NCBI GenBank assembly: GCA_947627405.1
Contig: CANQVY010000052.1
Location: 1 to 8,101, forward strand
Source: an uncultured Bacilli bacterium
Lineage (GTDB): Bacteria; Bacillota_I; Bacilli_A; RF39; UBA660
Direction of reading: 5' to 3'
DNA length: 8,101 nucleotides
Part shown: piece after piece, positions 1 through 5,664 of the stretch
Layout: every line of letters begins with the position of its first letter
Numbering within the stretch: the stretch's first letter is position 1
Made by a program: the position numbers and the translations under genes
Notes under the pieces: model-generated
What the model was told of the DNA's origin: nothing
Databases searched by the model: none
The model's input: the letters and a program-made list of their open reading frames with translations, nothing else

Positions 1-1271
1 TAGAAAAATACTTTCCAAATAATAATATAAGATATATTGCTATTAATGATGGAATAGATACTTTTATAGACAATACCAATAATGATATTGCACCTTTTAA
101 GGCAATAATGAATGATATGTATGCCAAAGATATTTCTAAAAAAGTTAAAACAAGTTTACATTCAAGAATGAAAGATGGTTTATATGTATCTGGTAGATGT
201 CCCTTTGGTTATAAGAAAGATCCAAATAATAAAAATCATCTAATAATTAATGAAGAACAAGCAGAGATTGTTAAGTTAATATTTGATTTAGCACTTAAAG
301 GTAATACATATCACTTTATAGCACAAGAACTTACTAGAAGAAAAATAAAAACACCAGCATCTTATTATAATTATGTTTGGAATACAAAGTGTAGTAGTAA
401 ATGTATTTCACAAGAACAAGGTGTATGGATTGATACAACAATAAAAGCAATTTTAACGAATCAAATCTATGTAGGAGATACAGTTCAAGGGAAAACGAAA
501 AAAATAAATTATAAGTTAAAAAAAACTATTAAAAATAATCCTAAAGACTATATTATTGTTCCAAATACACATGAAGCAATTATTGATAGAGATACTTTTA
601 ATTATGTGCAGGACTTACTTCCTAAAAATGTTAAAAGACCAGAGAAGAAAAGATTTTATTTACTTGATGGACTTTTATATTGTGGAGATTGTAAACATCG
701 AATAACCATAAGGTATCAGAATAAAACAGGAAGAAGTTATACAACTTGTGATTATTATAGAACATATTCAAAATATCATGTTTGTACAACACATACAAAT
801 AATTATGAAACATTAGAAAAAGTAATTTTAGACAATATCAAAAATGTTTGCTATAAATATCTTGATAAAAATAAAATAAAGGATTCTATTAGAAATATAA
901 CTTTTGAAGACAATCCTTTAAAACTAAAGAAACAAATTGAAAGTTTAGAAATTATCAATAATAAACTAACTGAAAATTTAGATAAAACTTATATGGATGT
1001 GTTAGAAGGACTACTAGATGAGAAACAATATATAAGAGTTAGAGACAATTTAAAAAAAGAGATCAATAATAATGAAACAATCATTGCTAATCTTAAAAAT
1101 GAACAAAAGGATGCAAATAAATTCAATAATAAACAAATAGAAAAATACATTAATGAATTTTTATCATTAAAAAATCCAACAAGAAAATTAATCATAAATT
1201 TAATTGAAAAGATCTATATTTACCAAGATAAAAGTATAGATATCATATTTACATTTAAAAATGCTACATAG
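1..1271 (+). CDS. Large serine recombinase (site-specific integrase), 5' part outside the window
   Basis: The frame is open from the left edge (full codons from base 3), so 422 C-terminal residues are visible. The ATG at 108 is internal: the codons before it already read as typical recombinase sequence (RYIAINDGIDT, then APFKAIMNDMYAKDISKKV). Counting from that ATG, a recombinase domain spans about residues 20-170 (GLYVSGRCPFGYKK near 24-37). A zinc-ribbon domain follows with C192, C195, C214 and C226, then a coiled-coil region at about 265-335. This architecture belongs to large serine integrases/transposases (TndX, phiC31 and Ccr type), which catalyse DNA strand exchange between att sites in integrative elements and prophages. 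The family is usually about 500-550 residues, so the catalytic-serine resolvase domain must lie mostly to the left. Whether the whole gene is intact cannot be judged here. A terminator begins at its stop codon. Confidence 0.93.
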   Translation, partial: EKYFPNNNIRYIAINDGIDTFIDNTNNDIAPFKAIMNDMYAKDISKKVKTSLHSRMKDGLYVSGRCPFGYKKDPNNKNHLIINEEQAEIVKLIFDLALKGNTYHFIAQELTRRKIKTPASYYNYVWNTKCSSKCISQEQGVWIDTTIKAILTNQIYVGDTVQGKTKKINYKLKKTIKNNPKDYIIVPNTHEAIIDRDTFNYVQDLLPKNVKRPEKKRFYLLDGLLYCGDCKHRITIRYQNKTGRSYTTCDYYRTYSKYHVCTTHTNNYETLEKVILDNIKNVCYKYLDKNKIKDSIRNITFEDNPLKLKKQIESLEIINNKLTENLDKTYMDVLEGLLDEKQYIRVRDNLKKEINNNETIIANLKNEQKDANKFNNKQIEKYINEFLSLKNPTRKLIINLIEKIYIYQDKSIDIIFTFKNAT

Positions 1272-1299
1272 AATTGTATATTGCGATTCAATTTTTTTT
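1271..1299 (+). terminator. Intrinsic terminator of the recombinase gene
   Basis: The arms GAATTG (1271-1276) and CGATTC (1284-1289) form a 6-bp stem with one G-U pair around a 7-base loop. Two A residues and a run of eight T (1292-1299) follow. The hairpin starts at the last base of the TAG stop. It separates the recombinase from the next gene, which has its own promoter. Confidence 0.7.
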
Positions 1300-1332
1300 G
1301 AAGAGGTAATTATATTTTGTAAATAAAATATG

Positions 1333-1341
1333 TGGTATAAT
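1333..1341 (+). promoter_or_regulatory. Extended -10 promoter of the first peptidase-like gene
   Basis: TGG-TATAAT is an extended -10 element with a perfect hexamer at 1336-1341. No good -35 is visible at 16-18 bp spacing, as is tolerated for extended -10 promoters. Transcription would start near 1348, just ahead of the Shine-Dalgarno site. This places the upstream in-frame ATG at 1330 inside promoter DNA and argues for the start at 1363. Confidence 0.6.
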
Positions 1342-1350
1342 ATAAGTGTT

Positions 1351-1358
1351 GGAAGTGA
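1351..1358 (+). promoter_or_regulatory. Ribosome binding site that fixes the start at 1363
   Basis: GGAAGTGA lies 4 bases before the ATG at 1363 (7-10 bases from its purine core). No comparable site precedes the in-frame ATG at 1330, which would add 11 residues encoded by promoter sequence. Confidence 0.6.
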
Positions 1359-1362
1359 TAAC

Positions 1363-2052
1363 ATGGATTTTGACTTGCGATTTATTAATAATGAACTTAC
1401 TATTCTTTGCTCTAAAGGACTAGAAAATTTTTCAAAAGAATTTATTGATTTTTATAATGAACGTATTGATGATATAAAAAAGAAATTAATGATTAATGCG
1501 GATCCCAAAATAATTGTTGCACTAACTGATGATGTGAAATATGCTAATTTTACATATGGTTATTCAGATTTTTCAGGCTTTTTTACAGATACTGGAGCAT
1601 TTGCATATATAAATTTAAATGGTGAAAAAGATAAAATTTATATGTTTAATGGATTGTTGCATGAATTAACTCATTATTTTTATTTAAATTACGTTTATGG
1701 AAAAGATAAAAAAAGAATTGTTTGGGTTGATGAAGGAATAGCACAATTTTTATCTGGGCAAAAAAACCAATTATTAGATGATGATAAGTATTATCAATTT
1801 TTAAGAGAAAACTTAAATTTTGAGGGAAGAATAAATTTAAACGAACTGAAACATAGTGATAAAAGCTTTGGGAATAAAAATGGATATAATTTGTCATATA
1901 TAGCCATTAGATATTTATATGAAACCAATAATCCACAAGCATTTATTAACATAGTAAAGGATTATGATTTATTGATAAAAACTGGGGAAGTTATTATGGA
2001 TGAGGTTAAAGATTATTTTAACAAAAAATGTAAGACTAGTAATATTAAATAA
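1363..2052 (+). CDS. Gluzincin-like zinc metallopeptidase (HELTH...E), cytoplasmic
   Basis: This protein has 229 residues from the ATG at 1363. Residues 98-104 read LLHELTH, giving zinc ligands H100 and H104 and catalytic E101. W121-VDEG follows, so E124 is the likely third ligand, 20 residues after H104. That HExxH plus downstream W-x-x-EG pattern is typical of MA-clan gluzincin peptidases (peptidase MA-like family, distantly M1/M61-like). No signal peptide or membrane segment is visible, so it should act in the cytosol. The part before the motif (residues 1-95) is a mixed alpha/beta region I cannot assign, and the tail is lysine-rich. It has its own promoter and a candidate terminator, so it is probably monocistronic. 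Its position beside a serine recombinase suggests cargo of a mobile element. The substrate is unknown. Peptidase fold is likely; activity is unproven. Confidence 0.8.
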   Translation: MDFDLRFINNELTILCSKGLENFSKEFIDFYNERIDDIKKKLMINADPKIIVALTDDVKYANFTYGYSDFSGFFTDTGAFAYINLNGEKDKIYMFNGLLHELTHYFYLNYVYGKDKKRIVWVDEGIAQFLSGQKNQLLDDDKYYQFLRENLNFEGRINLNELKHSDKSFGNKNGYNLSYIAIRYLYETNNPQAFINIVKDYDLLIKTGEVIMDEVKDYFNKKCKTSNIK

Positions 2053-2056
2053 TTTG

Positions 2057-2087
2057 AAAATTAATATATTATTTGATTAATTTTTTT
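2057..2087 (+). terminator. Candidate A/T-only intrinsic terminator
   Basis: AAAATTAAT (2057-2065) and ATTAATTTT (2076-2084) are perfect 9-bp complements around a 10-base loop, and the T run continues to 2087. The stem has no G-C pairs, so it would be weak, and such palindromes arise easily in AT-rich DNA. Its place 5 bases past a stop codon and before a new promoter supports it. Confidence 0.4.
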
Positions 2088-2110
2088 AATATTAGATGAG
2101 AATATATTTA

Positions 2111-2119
2111 TGTTATAAA
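2111..2119 (+). promoter_or_regulatory. Extended -10 promoter of the HETLH protein gene
   Basis: TGT-TATAAA (hexamer 2114-2119) matches an extended -10 element with one mismatch to TATAAT. There is no convincing -35. Transcription would begin around 2126, leaving a leader of roughly 20 bases with a strong ribosome binding site. Confidence 0.5.
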
Positions 2120-2133
2120 TTTATTACCTATAT

Positions 2134-2139
2134 AGGAGG
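2134..2139 (+). promoter_or_regulatory. Consensus Shine-Dalgarno of the HETLH protein gene
   Basis: AGGAGG lies 8 bases before the ATG at 2148. It is the only full consensus site in the window, so this gene is probably translated efficiently. It fixes the start. Confidence 0.8.
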
Positions 2140-2147
2140 CGATTGGA

Positions 2148-2915
2148 ATGGATTTTCCAAAAATAGAGTTTAGTCCGATGACTTTAGAAGAAAATATAGA
2201 GATAATAAAATGGGCTTTTTTTGAGGAAAATGCAGATATAAGTGTTCATAATTATACGACTCAATATTTTCCTGAATTAGCTGAAATAGATTTAAATTCT
2301 AAAAAGGAAGAAGTTTATGAACTTATTCGAGATGTTGTTACAAAAGATTATAAAAAATATAAAGATAAAATTGTGAGTGAATCTGCAAGATATAATAAAC
2401 TTTGGAATGAATATAATGACAAATACTTTTATATATTATCTAATTTTTTAGGTACTAAATTTCCTAAAAATATTAAAAAAATTAATGCGTATGTAGGGTT
2501 AATTCCAACTTTTCCTAGATATCTTGATCGTTTTTCCTTTTCTGTATCTACAAATTTAGAAGATGAAAAATTAGTTGAAGTAGCAGCTCATGAGACGTTA
2601 CATTTTTTATGGTTTGAAAAATGGAAAATTATGCATCCCGAAACACCTAGAAGACATTTTGACTCTCCTTTTAATGAATGGAAATATTCGGAAATGGTAA
2701 CAGATCCAATTTTAAATAACAAACCTTTTGCTGAATTATTTAAATTTACTGAAAAAGGTTATGATAGTTTTTATGAATTATATGATCATGGTGAGTTAGT
2801 AATGGATAAATTAAGAAATATTTATTCTACGGATGATAATATAGAAGAAAAAATAGAAAAAGGTTATAAATATATTTGTAATTATTTTACTAAAACAAAT
2901 ACAAAAAATAATTAA
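2148..2915 (+). CDS. Putative zinc metallopeptidase-like protein with HETLH motif
   Basis: This protein has 255 residues. Residues 146-156 read AAHETLHFLWF: H148, E149 and H152 make an HExxH zinc-peptidase motif at the start of a hydrophobic helix. A plausible third ligand is E182 (KYSEMVTDPI), 30 residues after H152, which would be a gluzincin-like arrangement with a long spacer. The aromatic-rich first half (SVHNYTTQYFPEL near 32-44, then a charged helical stretch at 50-95) is unassigned. No signal peptide or membrane helix is seen, so it is probably cytosolic. The sequence looks like a conserved hypothetical family of Firmicutes, but I cannot name the family. It shares no evident similarity with the HELTH protein upstream beyond the motif. 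The stop lies about 20 bp before a broken LysM gene, so this gene sits at a rearrangement junction. Catalytic function is inferred from the motif only. Confidence 0.72.
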   Translation: MDFPKIEFSPMTLEENIEIIKWAFFEENADISVHNYTTQYFPELAEIDLNSKKEEVYELIRDVVTKDYKKYKDKIVSESARYNKLWNEYNDKYFYILSNFLGTKFPKNIKKINAYVGLIPTFPRYLDRFSFSVSTNLEDEKLVEVAAHETLHFLWFEKWKIMHPETPRRHFDSPFNEWKYSEMVTDPILNNKPFAELFKFTEKGYDSFYELYDHGELVMDKLRNIYSTDDNIEEKIEKGYKYICNYFTKTNTKNN

Positions 2916-3082
2916 AATACTACATAAAAAAGGTATCAGGGGATACATTATATAGTATTGCAAATCGATTTGGTCTTACTGTAGATGAATTAATTGCTCT
3001 TAATAATTTAACAAATAGTATATTAACTGTTGGGCAACAACTTTTCATTGGACCATCGGGTATAGATGATACAGAAAATTAT

Positions 3083-3130
3083 ATTACCTATACAGTGCAG
3101 CGAGGAGACAGTTTATGGAAAATTGCTAAT
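3083..3130 (+). repeat. Direct repeat, copy 1 (start of the second LysM module)
   Basis: These 48 bases recur at 3437-3484 with only four substitutions, all synonymous. The 354-bp period (118 codons) points to duplication of a two-LysM unit, followed by drift or partial homogenisation. Confidence 0.85.
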
Positions 3131-3226
3131 GACAATGGAATTACTGTTCAAGAGATTATCGAATATAATAATTTACCAAGTACAATATTGCAAATTGGGC
3201 AAACTTTATTAATACCGGTTTCTGGT

Positions 3227-3274
3227 AATAATAACAACAATAATAACAACAATAACAATAATAACAATAATAAT
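3227..3274 (+). repeat. AAT/AAC trinucleotide microsatellite encoding 16 asparagines
   Basis: Sixteen consecutive AAT or AAC codons form a poly-Asn linker between LysM modules two and three. The mix of the two codons makes it an imperfect microsatellite. Changes in copy number would lengthen or shorten the linker without shifting frame. The antisense frame gives a poly-leucine artefact, not a gene. Confidence 0.9.
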
Positions 3275-3436
3275 ATTGGAACGTATACGGTTGTTGCAGG
3301 AGATAGTTTATATTCTATTGCTAAAAAATTTAATACAACGGTAAATGAATTGAAAGCTCTAAACAACTTAAGCAGTAATTTATTAACAATTGGGCAAATA
3401 TTATTTATTCCAAATAATGGTAATTCGACGGATAAT

Positions 3437-3484
3437 ATTACTTATACAGTGCAGCGAGGGGATAGTTTATGGAAAATTGCCAAT
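3437..3484 (+). repeat. Direct repeat, copy 2 (start of the fourth LysM module)
   Basis: This is the second copy of the 48-base unit at 3083-3130. It encodes ITYTVQRGDSLWKIAN as the other copy does. Modules two and four are thus much closer to each other than to modules one and three. Confidence 0.85.
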
Positions 3485-3571
3485 ACTTATGGAATTTCTA
3501 TAGAAGATCTTATTAATACAAATAATTTAACGTCAACAATTTTGTCGATTGGGCAACAACTTATTATTCCT

Positions 3572-3593
3572 AGGAACTCTTAGAGTTCTTTTT
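3572..3593 (+). terminator. Intrinsic terminator overlapping the end of the LysM remnant
   Basis: AGGAACTC (3572-3579) pairs with GAGTTCTT (3583-3590) in an 8-bp stem with one G-U pair and a 3-base loop containing most of the stop codon. A T-rich tract follows (TTTTT at 3589-3593). It would end transcription of the LysM gene and insulate the dehydrogenase gene. Confidence 0.75.
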
Positions 3594-3625
3594 ATAATTT
3601 TAAAAAAAGTGGGTAAATTAATAAT

Positions 3626-3630
3626 GGTGA
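3626..3630 (+). promoter_or_regulatory. Ribosome binding site GGTGA of the dehydrogenase gene
   Basis: GGTGA lies 4 bases before the ATG at 3635. The 12-base string GGTGATTTTATG is repeated exactly at the cysteine desulfurase start (4526-4537). No strong promoter is visible here. TAAATT at 3614-3619 is at the equivalent distance from the site but is a poor -10. Confidence 0.55.
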
Positions 3631-3634
3631 TTTT

Positions 3635-4408
3635 ATGAAAGTATTAATAACTGGAGCGGGAAGTGGAATAGGACTTCTTACTGCACTTGTATTGGCTGAA
3701 CGCCATCATTATGTTTATTTAGCTACTCATACGCAAAAAGAAGCCGATAAAGTAAAAAAATTAATTCATGCAATGCACTATGATAATGCAGATGTAATAA
3801 AAGCAGATATAACAATTTCAAAAGATTGCGATTTTTTAATGAAAATTCCCTTTGATTGTCTTATTAATAATGCGGCGCAAACTATAGGAGGTTCGGTATT
3901 AAATGCGGATATAGAACAGATGAGAAGAGTATATGAGGTCAATTTATTTTCTTCCTTCAGCCTTGTACAAAAAGCATATCAAAAATTTAAAGAAAATCAT
4001 CGAGGTAGAATTGTTATCATGTCTTCATTAACTGCTTTAGCTCCTGTTCCGTTTTTAGGCATTTATTCCTCTTCAAAGGCAGCAATTTCCTCTTTAGTAA
4101 CTACTTTAAGGAATGAGAACAAATTTCTTGATGATAATATATCTTTTACATTAATAGAACCAGGTATGTATCATACTGGATTTAATCAATATATGATTTC
4201 TTATATATTAGATGATCAAGTTTTTAAAAATAATAATTATGATATTTATAAATTAGAAAGTGCTTTTTTTCAAATTTTTGAAAAAAGAAAATTGACATCA
4301 ATTGTTTCTAAAATTGTTAAAGCGGTAGAAGATAAAAATCCAAAAAAAGTCTATCGAGCGCCTTTTCTTCAGTCTTTGTTTTGTAAATTATATAATATAA
4401 TTAAATAA
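3635..4408 (+). CDS. Short-chain dehydrogenase/reductase (SDR), NAD(P)-dependent
   Basis: This 257-residue protein has the usual length for a classical SDR. It has the nucleotide-binding TGAGSGIG motif at residues 6-13, an acidic ADIT at 57-60, NNAA at 78-81, N103 of the helix-4 motif, the catalytic S131, Y144-SSS-K148 (YxxxK), and PG at 176-177. The full Asn-Ser-Tyr-Lys tetrad is therefore present and the enzyme should be active. Classical SDRs catalyse NAD(P)(H)-dependent oxidation or reduction of hydroxyl or keto groups. The substrate cannot be read from sequence, and the C-terminal part (about 190-257), which shapes substrate choice, is not diagnostic. No signal peptide is present, so it is cytosolic. 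It stands alone between a terminator and a 126-bp gap before the desulfurase operon. Confidence 0.92.
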   Translation: MKVLITGAGSGIGLLTALVLAERHHYVYLATHTQKEADKVKKLIHAMHYDNADVIKADITISKDCDFLMKIPFDCLINNAAQTIGGSVLNADIEQMRRVYEVNLFSSFSLVQKAYQKFKENHRGRIVIMSSLTALAPVPFLGIYSSSKAAISSLVTTLRNENKFLDDNISFTLIEPGMYHTGFNQYMISYILDDQVFKNNNYDIYKLESAFFQIFEKRKLTSIVSKIVKAVEDKNPKKVYRAPFLQSLFCKLYNIIK

Positions 4409-4447
4409 TATGTTGTATAATTACATTTATTTATATATAAAATATGA

Positions 4448-4464
4448 ATTATTGATTCAATAAT
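4448..4464. repeat. Perfect inverted repeat upstream of the desulfurase promoter
   Basis: ATTATTGA-T-TCAATAAT is a perfect 8-bp inverted repeat with one central base, in the gap between the dehydrogenase and the desulfurase operon. It lies about 60 bp upstream of the predicted transcription start and has no T run after it, so it is not a terminator. It could be an operator for a dimeric regulator. Chance is a real alternative in AT-rich DNA. Confidence 0.35.
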
Positions 4465-4510
4465 GTGGATTATATGCTTTAGATATGATCTTTTTTTAAT
4501 GGAGAAATCG

Positions 4511-4519
4511 TGTTATAAT
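4511..4519 (+). promoter_or_regulatory. Extended -10 promoter of the desulfurase operon
   Basis: TGT-TATAAT is a perfect extended -10 element (hexamer 4514-4519). The -35 region is only T-rich. The predicted start point, near 4526, coincides with the Shine-Dalgarno sequence, so the mRNA leader would be only about 9 bases. Confidence 0.6.
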
Positions 4520-4525
4520 AAAATT

Positions 4526-4530
4526 GGTGA
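4526..4530 (+). promoter_or_regulatory. Ribosome binding site that fixes the desulfurase start at 4535
   Basis: GGTGA sits 4 bases before the ATG at 4535. The in-frame ATG at 4463 has no such site and would add 24 residues encoded by the promoter region. Translation from 4535 gives MTYLDYSATTP, the normal N-terminus of NifS/IscS enzymes. Confidence 0.7.
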
Positions 4531-4534
4531 TTTT

Positions 4535-5656
4535 ATGACATATTTAGATTATTCTGCAACAACTCCTGTAGAAGATGCGGTGTTAGAAAGTTTTGTTACA
4601 GTAAATAAAACTTTTATAGGGAATCCTAATTCTCTACATAGATTAGGAGTTGAAGCAAATCAATTGATAGAAAATGCTACAAACCAAATTTTAGAAATAT
4701 TAGAACTTAGTGAAAAAGAGATTATTTATACATCTGGTTCGAGTGAAGCAAATAATTTAGCAATAAAAGGAATAGGATTAAAATATCAAAATAGGGGAAA
4801 GCACATTATAACCACTGCTTTTGAACATTCGAGTATATATGGTCCCATTGGTTATTTACAAACACTTGGCTTTGAAGTTGATTTTGTTAAAACATTAAAA
4901 AACGGACAAATTGATATGAATCATTTAAAATCTCTAATGAGAGAAGATACAATTTTGGTAAGCGTTACAGCAGTTAATAGTGAAATAGGAATTAAACAGC
5001 CTATTGAAGAAATTGCTGCAATATTGAAAAATTATAAGAAGTGTTTTTTTCATGTTGATGCAACACAAGCAATAGGAAAATTAAAATTAAATCTACAAGA
5101 TGTTGATTTAATCAGTTTTTCAGCACATAAATTTTATGGATTAAAAGGAATTGGTTGTTTAATTAAAAATAAAAAAATTGTTTTGGAACCTTTAATTCAT
5201 GGTGGTAAAAGTACAACTATTTATAGAAGTGGTACTCCTGCAGTTGCTTTGATTGCTTCACTAGCAAAAGCATTACGGTTAATCTATGAGAATATGGAAA
5301 AACATTATCATTCTGTTCAATCTATCCATCAGCAATTAAAAGAATTTTTTAAAAATTTTGATCGAGTGAAAATAAATAGTAATGACAATTGTATTCCTCA
5401 CATATTAAATATTAGTGTACTTGGAGTAAAACCAGAGACTTTACTCCATGCCTTGGAGGAAGAAGAAATCTATATATCGACGAAGACAGCTTGTTCTTCT
5501 ACGGGGGAATCTTCAAAAGCAGTTATGGCTTTAACGCACGATGAAAAACGAGCTTCTAGTAGTGTTCGTATCAGTTTATCACATAAAACTACTCAGCAAG
5601 AAATTGATCATTTTTGTTCTTGTTTTGAAAAAAATTATAAAAAATTAACTTTTTAG
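4535..5656 (+). CDS. Cysteine desulfurase, NifS/IscS family (class V aminotransferase fold)
   Basis: This PLP enzyme has 373 residues from the ATG at 4535. It takes sulfur from cysteine, leaving alanine and an enzyme persulfide for Fe-S cluster or tRNA thiolation pathways. Visible hallmarks are the N-terminal YLDYSATTP; SGSSEANNLAIKG at 67-79; H98 (EHSS), which stacks on PLP; VNSEIG at 147-152; D175 (HVDATQA); the Schiff-base K199 in SAHKFYG; and the catalytic C320 in TACSSTGESSKAV. All key residues are present. The VNSEIG wording and the TACSSTGE loop resemble the NifS-like Firmicutes branch rather than SufS. Which acceptor it serves (IscU-type scaffold, MnmA, ThiI) cannot be told, as none is in the window. 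It is the first gene of an operon: the thioredoxin-like gene starts 8 bp after its stop, with a ribosome binding site overlapping that stop. Confidence 0.95.
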   Translation: MTYLDYSATTPVEDAVLESFVTVNKTFIGNPNSLHRLGVEANQLIENATNQILEILELSEKEIIYTSGSSEANNLAIKGIGLKYQNRGKHIITTAFEHSSIYGPIGYLQTLGFEVDFVKTLKNGQIDMNHLKSLMREDTILVSVTAVNSEIGIKQPIEEIAAILKNYKKCFFHVDATQAIGKLKLNLQDVDLISFSAHKFYGLKGIGCLIKNKKIVLEPLIHGGKSTTIYRSGTPAVALIASLAKALRLIYENMEKHYHSVQSIHQQLKEFFKNFDRVKINSNDNCIPHILNISVLGVKPETLLHALEEEEIYISTKTACSSTGESSKAVMALTHDEKRASSSVRISLSHKTTQQEIDHFCSCFEKNYKKLTF

Positions 5657-5664
5657 GAGAGATT

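Larger units (their letters stand above)
1..2932. mobile_element. Putative end of an integrative element carrying a serine recombinase and two peptidase-like genes
   Basis: This is an inference. A large serine recombinase gene usually sits near one end of its element. Here it is followed by two accessory-looking genes, and then by a LysM gene that has lost its 5' end within about 20 bp of the last cargo stop codon. That abrupt junction at about 2916-2933 is where an element boundary would be expected. No att core or terminal repeat can be assigned from one end alone. The left boundary is outside the window. A simple deletion or other rearrangement would also explain the junction. Confidence 0.35.
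2918..3583 (+). pseudogene. LysM-repeat cell-wall-binding protein, 5'-truncated remnant
   Basis: The frame is open from 2912 to the TAG at 3581-3583 and encodes four LysM modules. They begin at VSGDTLYSIANRFG (2933), YTVQRGDSLWKIAN (3089), YTVVAGDSLYSIAKKF (3284) and YTVQRGDSLWKIANTYG (3443). Each ends in a GQ-x-L-F/I-I-P-like strand. LysM domains bind N-acetylglucosamine polymers such as peptidoglycan, so the parent was presumably an exported wall-binding protein or hydrolase. No signal peptide or catalytic domain remains. There is no ATG, GTG or TTG with a ribosome binding site: the GTG at 3095 is the valine of the second LysM, and an in-frame TAA lies at 2909. A run of 16 asparagines separates modules two and three. 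A terminator overlaps the stop. Modules are intact and uninterrupted, so the truncation may be recent. It could still be expressed as a fusion only if a start were supplied from outside. Confidence 0.75.

Noticed and set aside
108..110. ATG at 108 as the start of the recombinase
   Set aside because: The frame is open back to base 3 and the upstream codons are conserved recombinase sequence, so this methionine is internal.
631..1897. Minus-strand ORFs of 60-83 residues (631-813, 989-1195, 1646-1897)
   Set aside because: They are shadows opposite well-supported genes, rich in Phe/Leu/Asn as expected of antisense AT-rich coding DNA, and lack ribosome binding sites.
2903..2917. Programmed -1 frameshift joining the HETLH protein to the LysM modules
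   Set aside because: A AAA AAT at 2903-2909 looks slippery, but slipping there puts the ribosome straight onto TAA at 2909-2911 in the LysM frame.
3095..3097. GTG at 3095 as the start of a 162-residue LysM protein
   Set aside because: It encodes the valine of the YTVQRGDSLW motif inside the second LysM, has no ribosome binding site, and a further in-frame LysM lies upstream.
3148..3366. Minus-strand 72-residue ORF with a poly-leucine run
   Set aside because: It is the antisense of the AAT/AAC microsatellite and LysM coding DNA, with no start signals. A membrane peptide is not supported.
3227..3484. CRISPR-like or tandem array reading of the repeats
   Set aside because: The repeats are codon-phased LysM duplications and an Asn microsatellite. 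There are no regularly spaced repeats with unique spacers.
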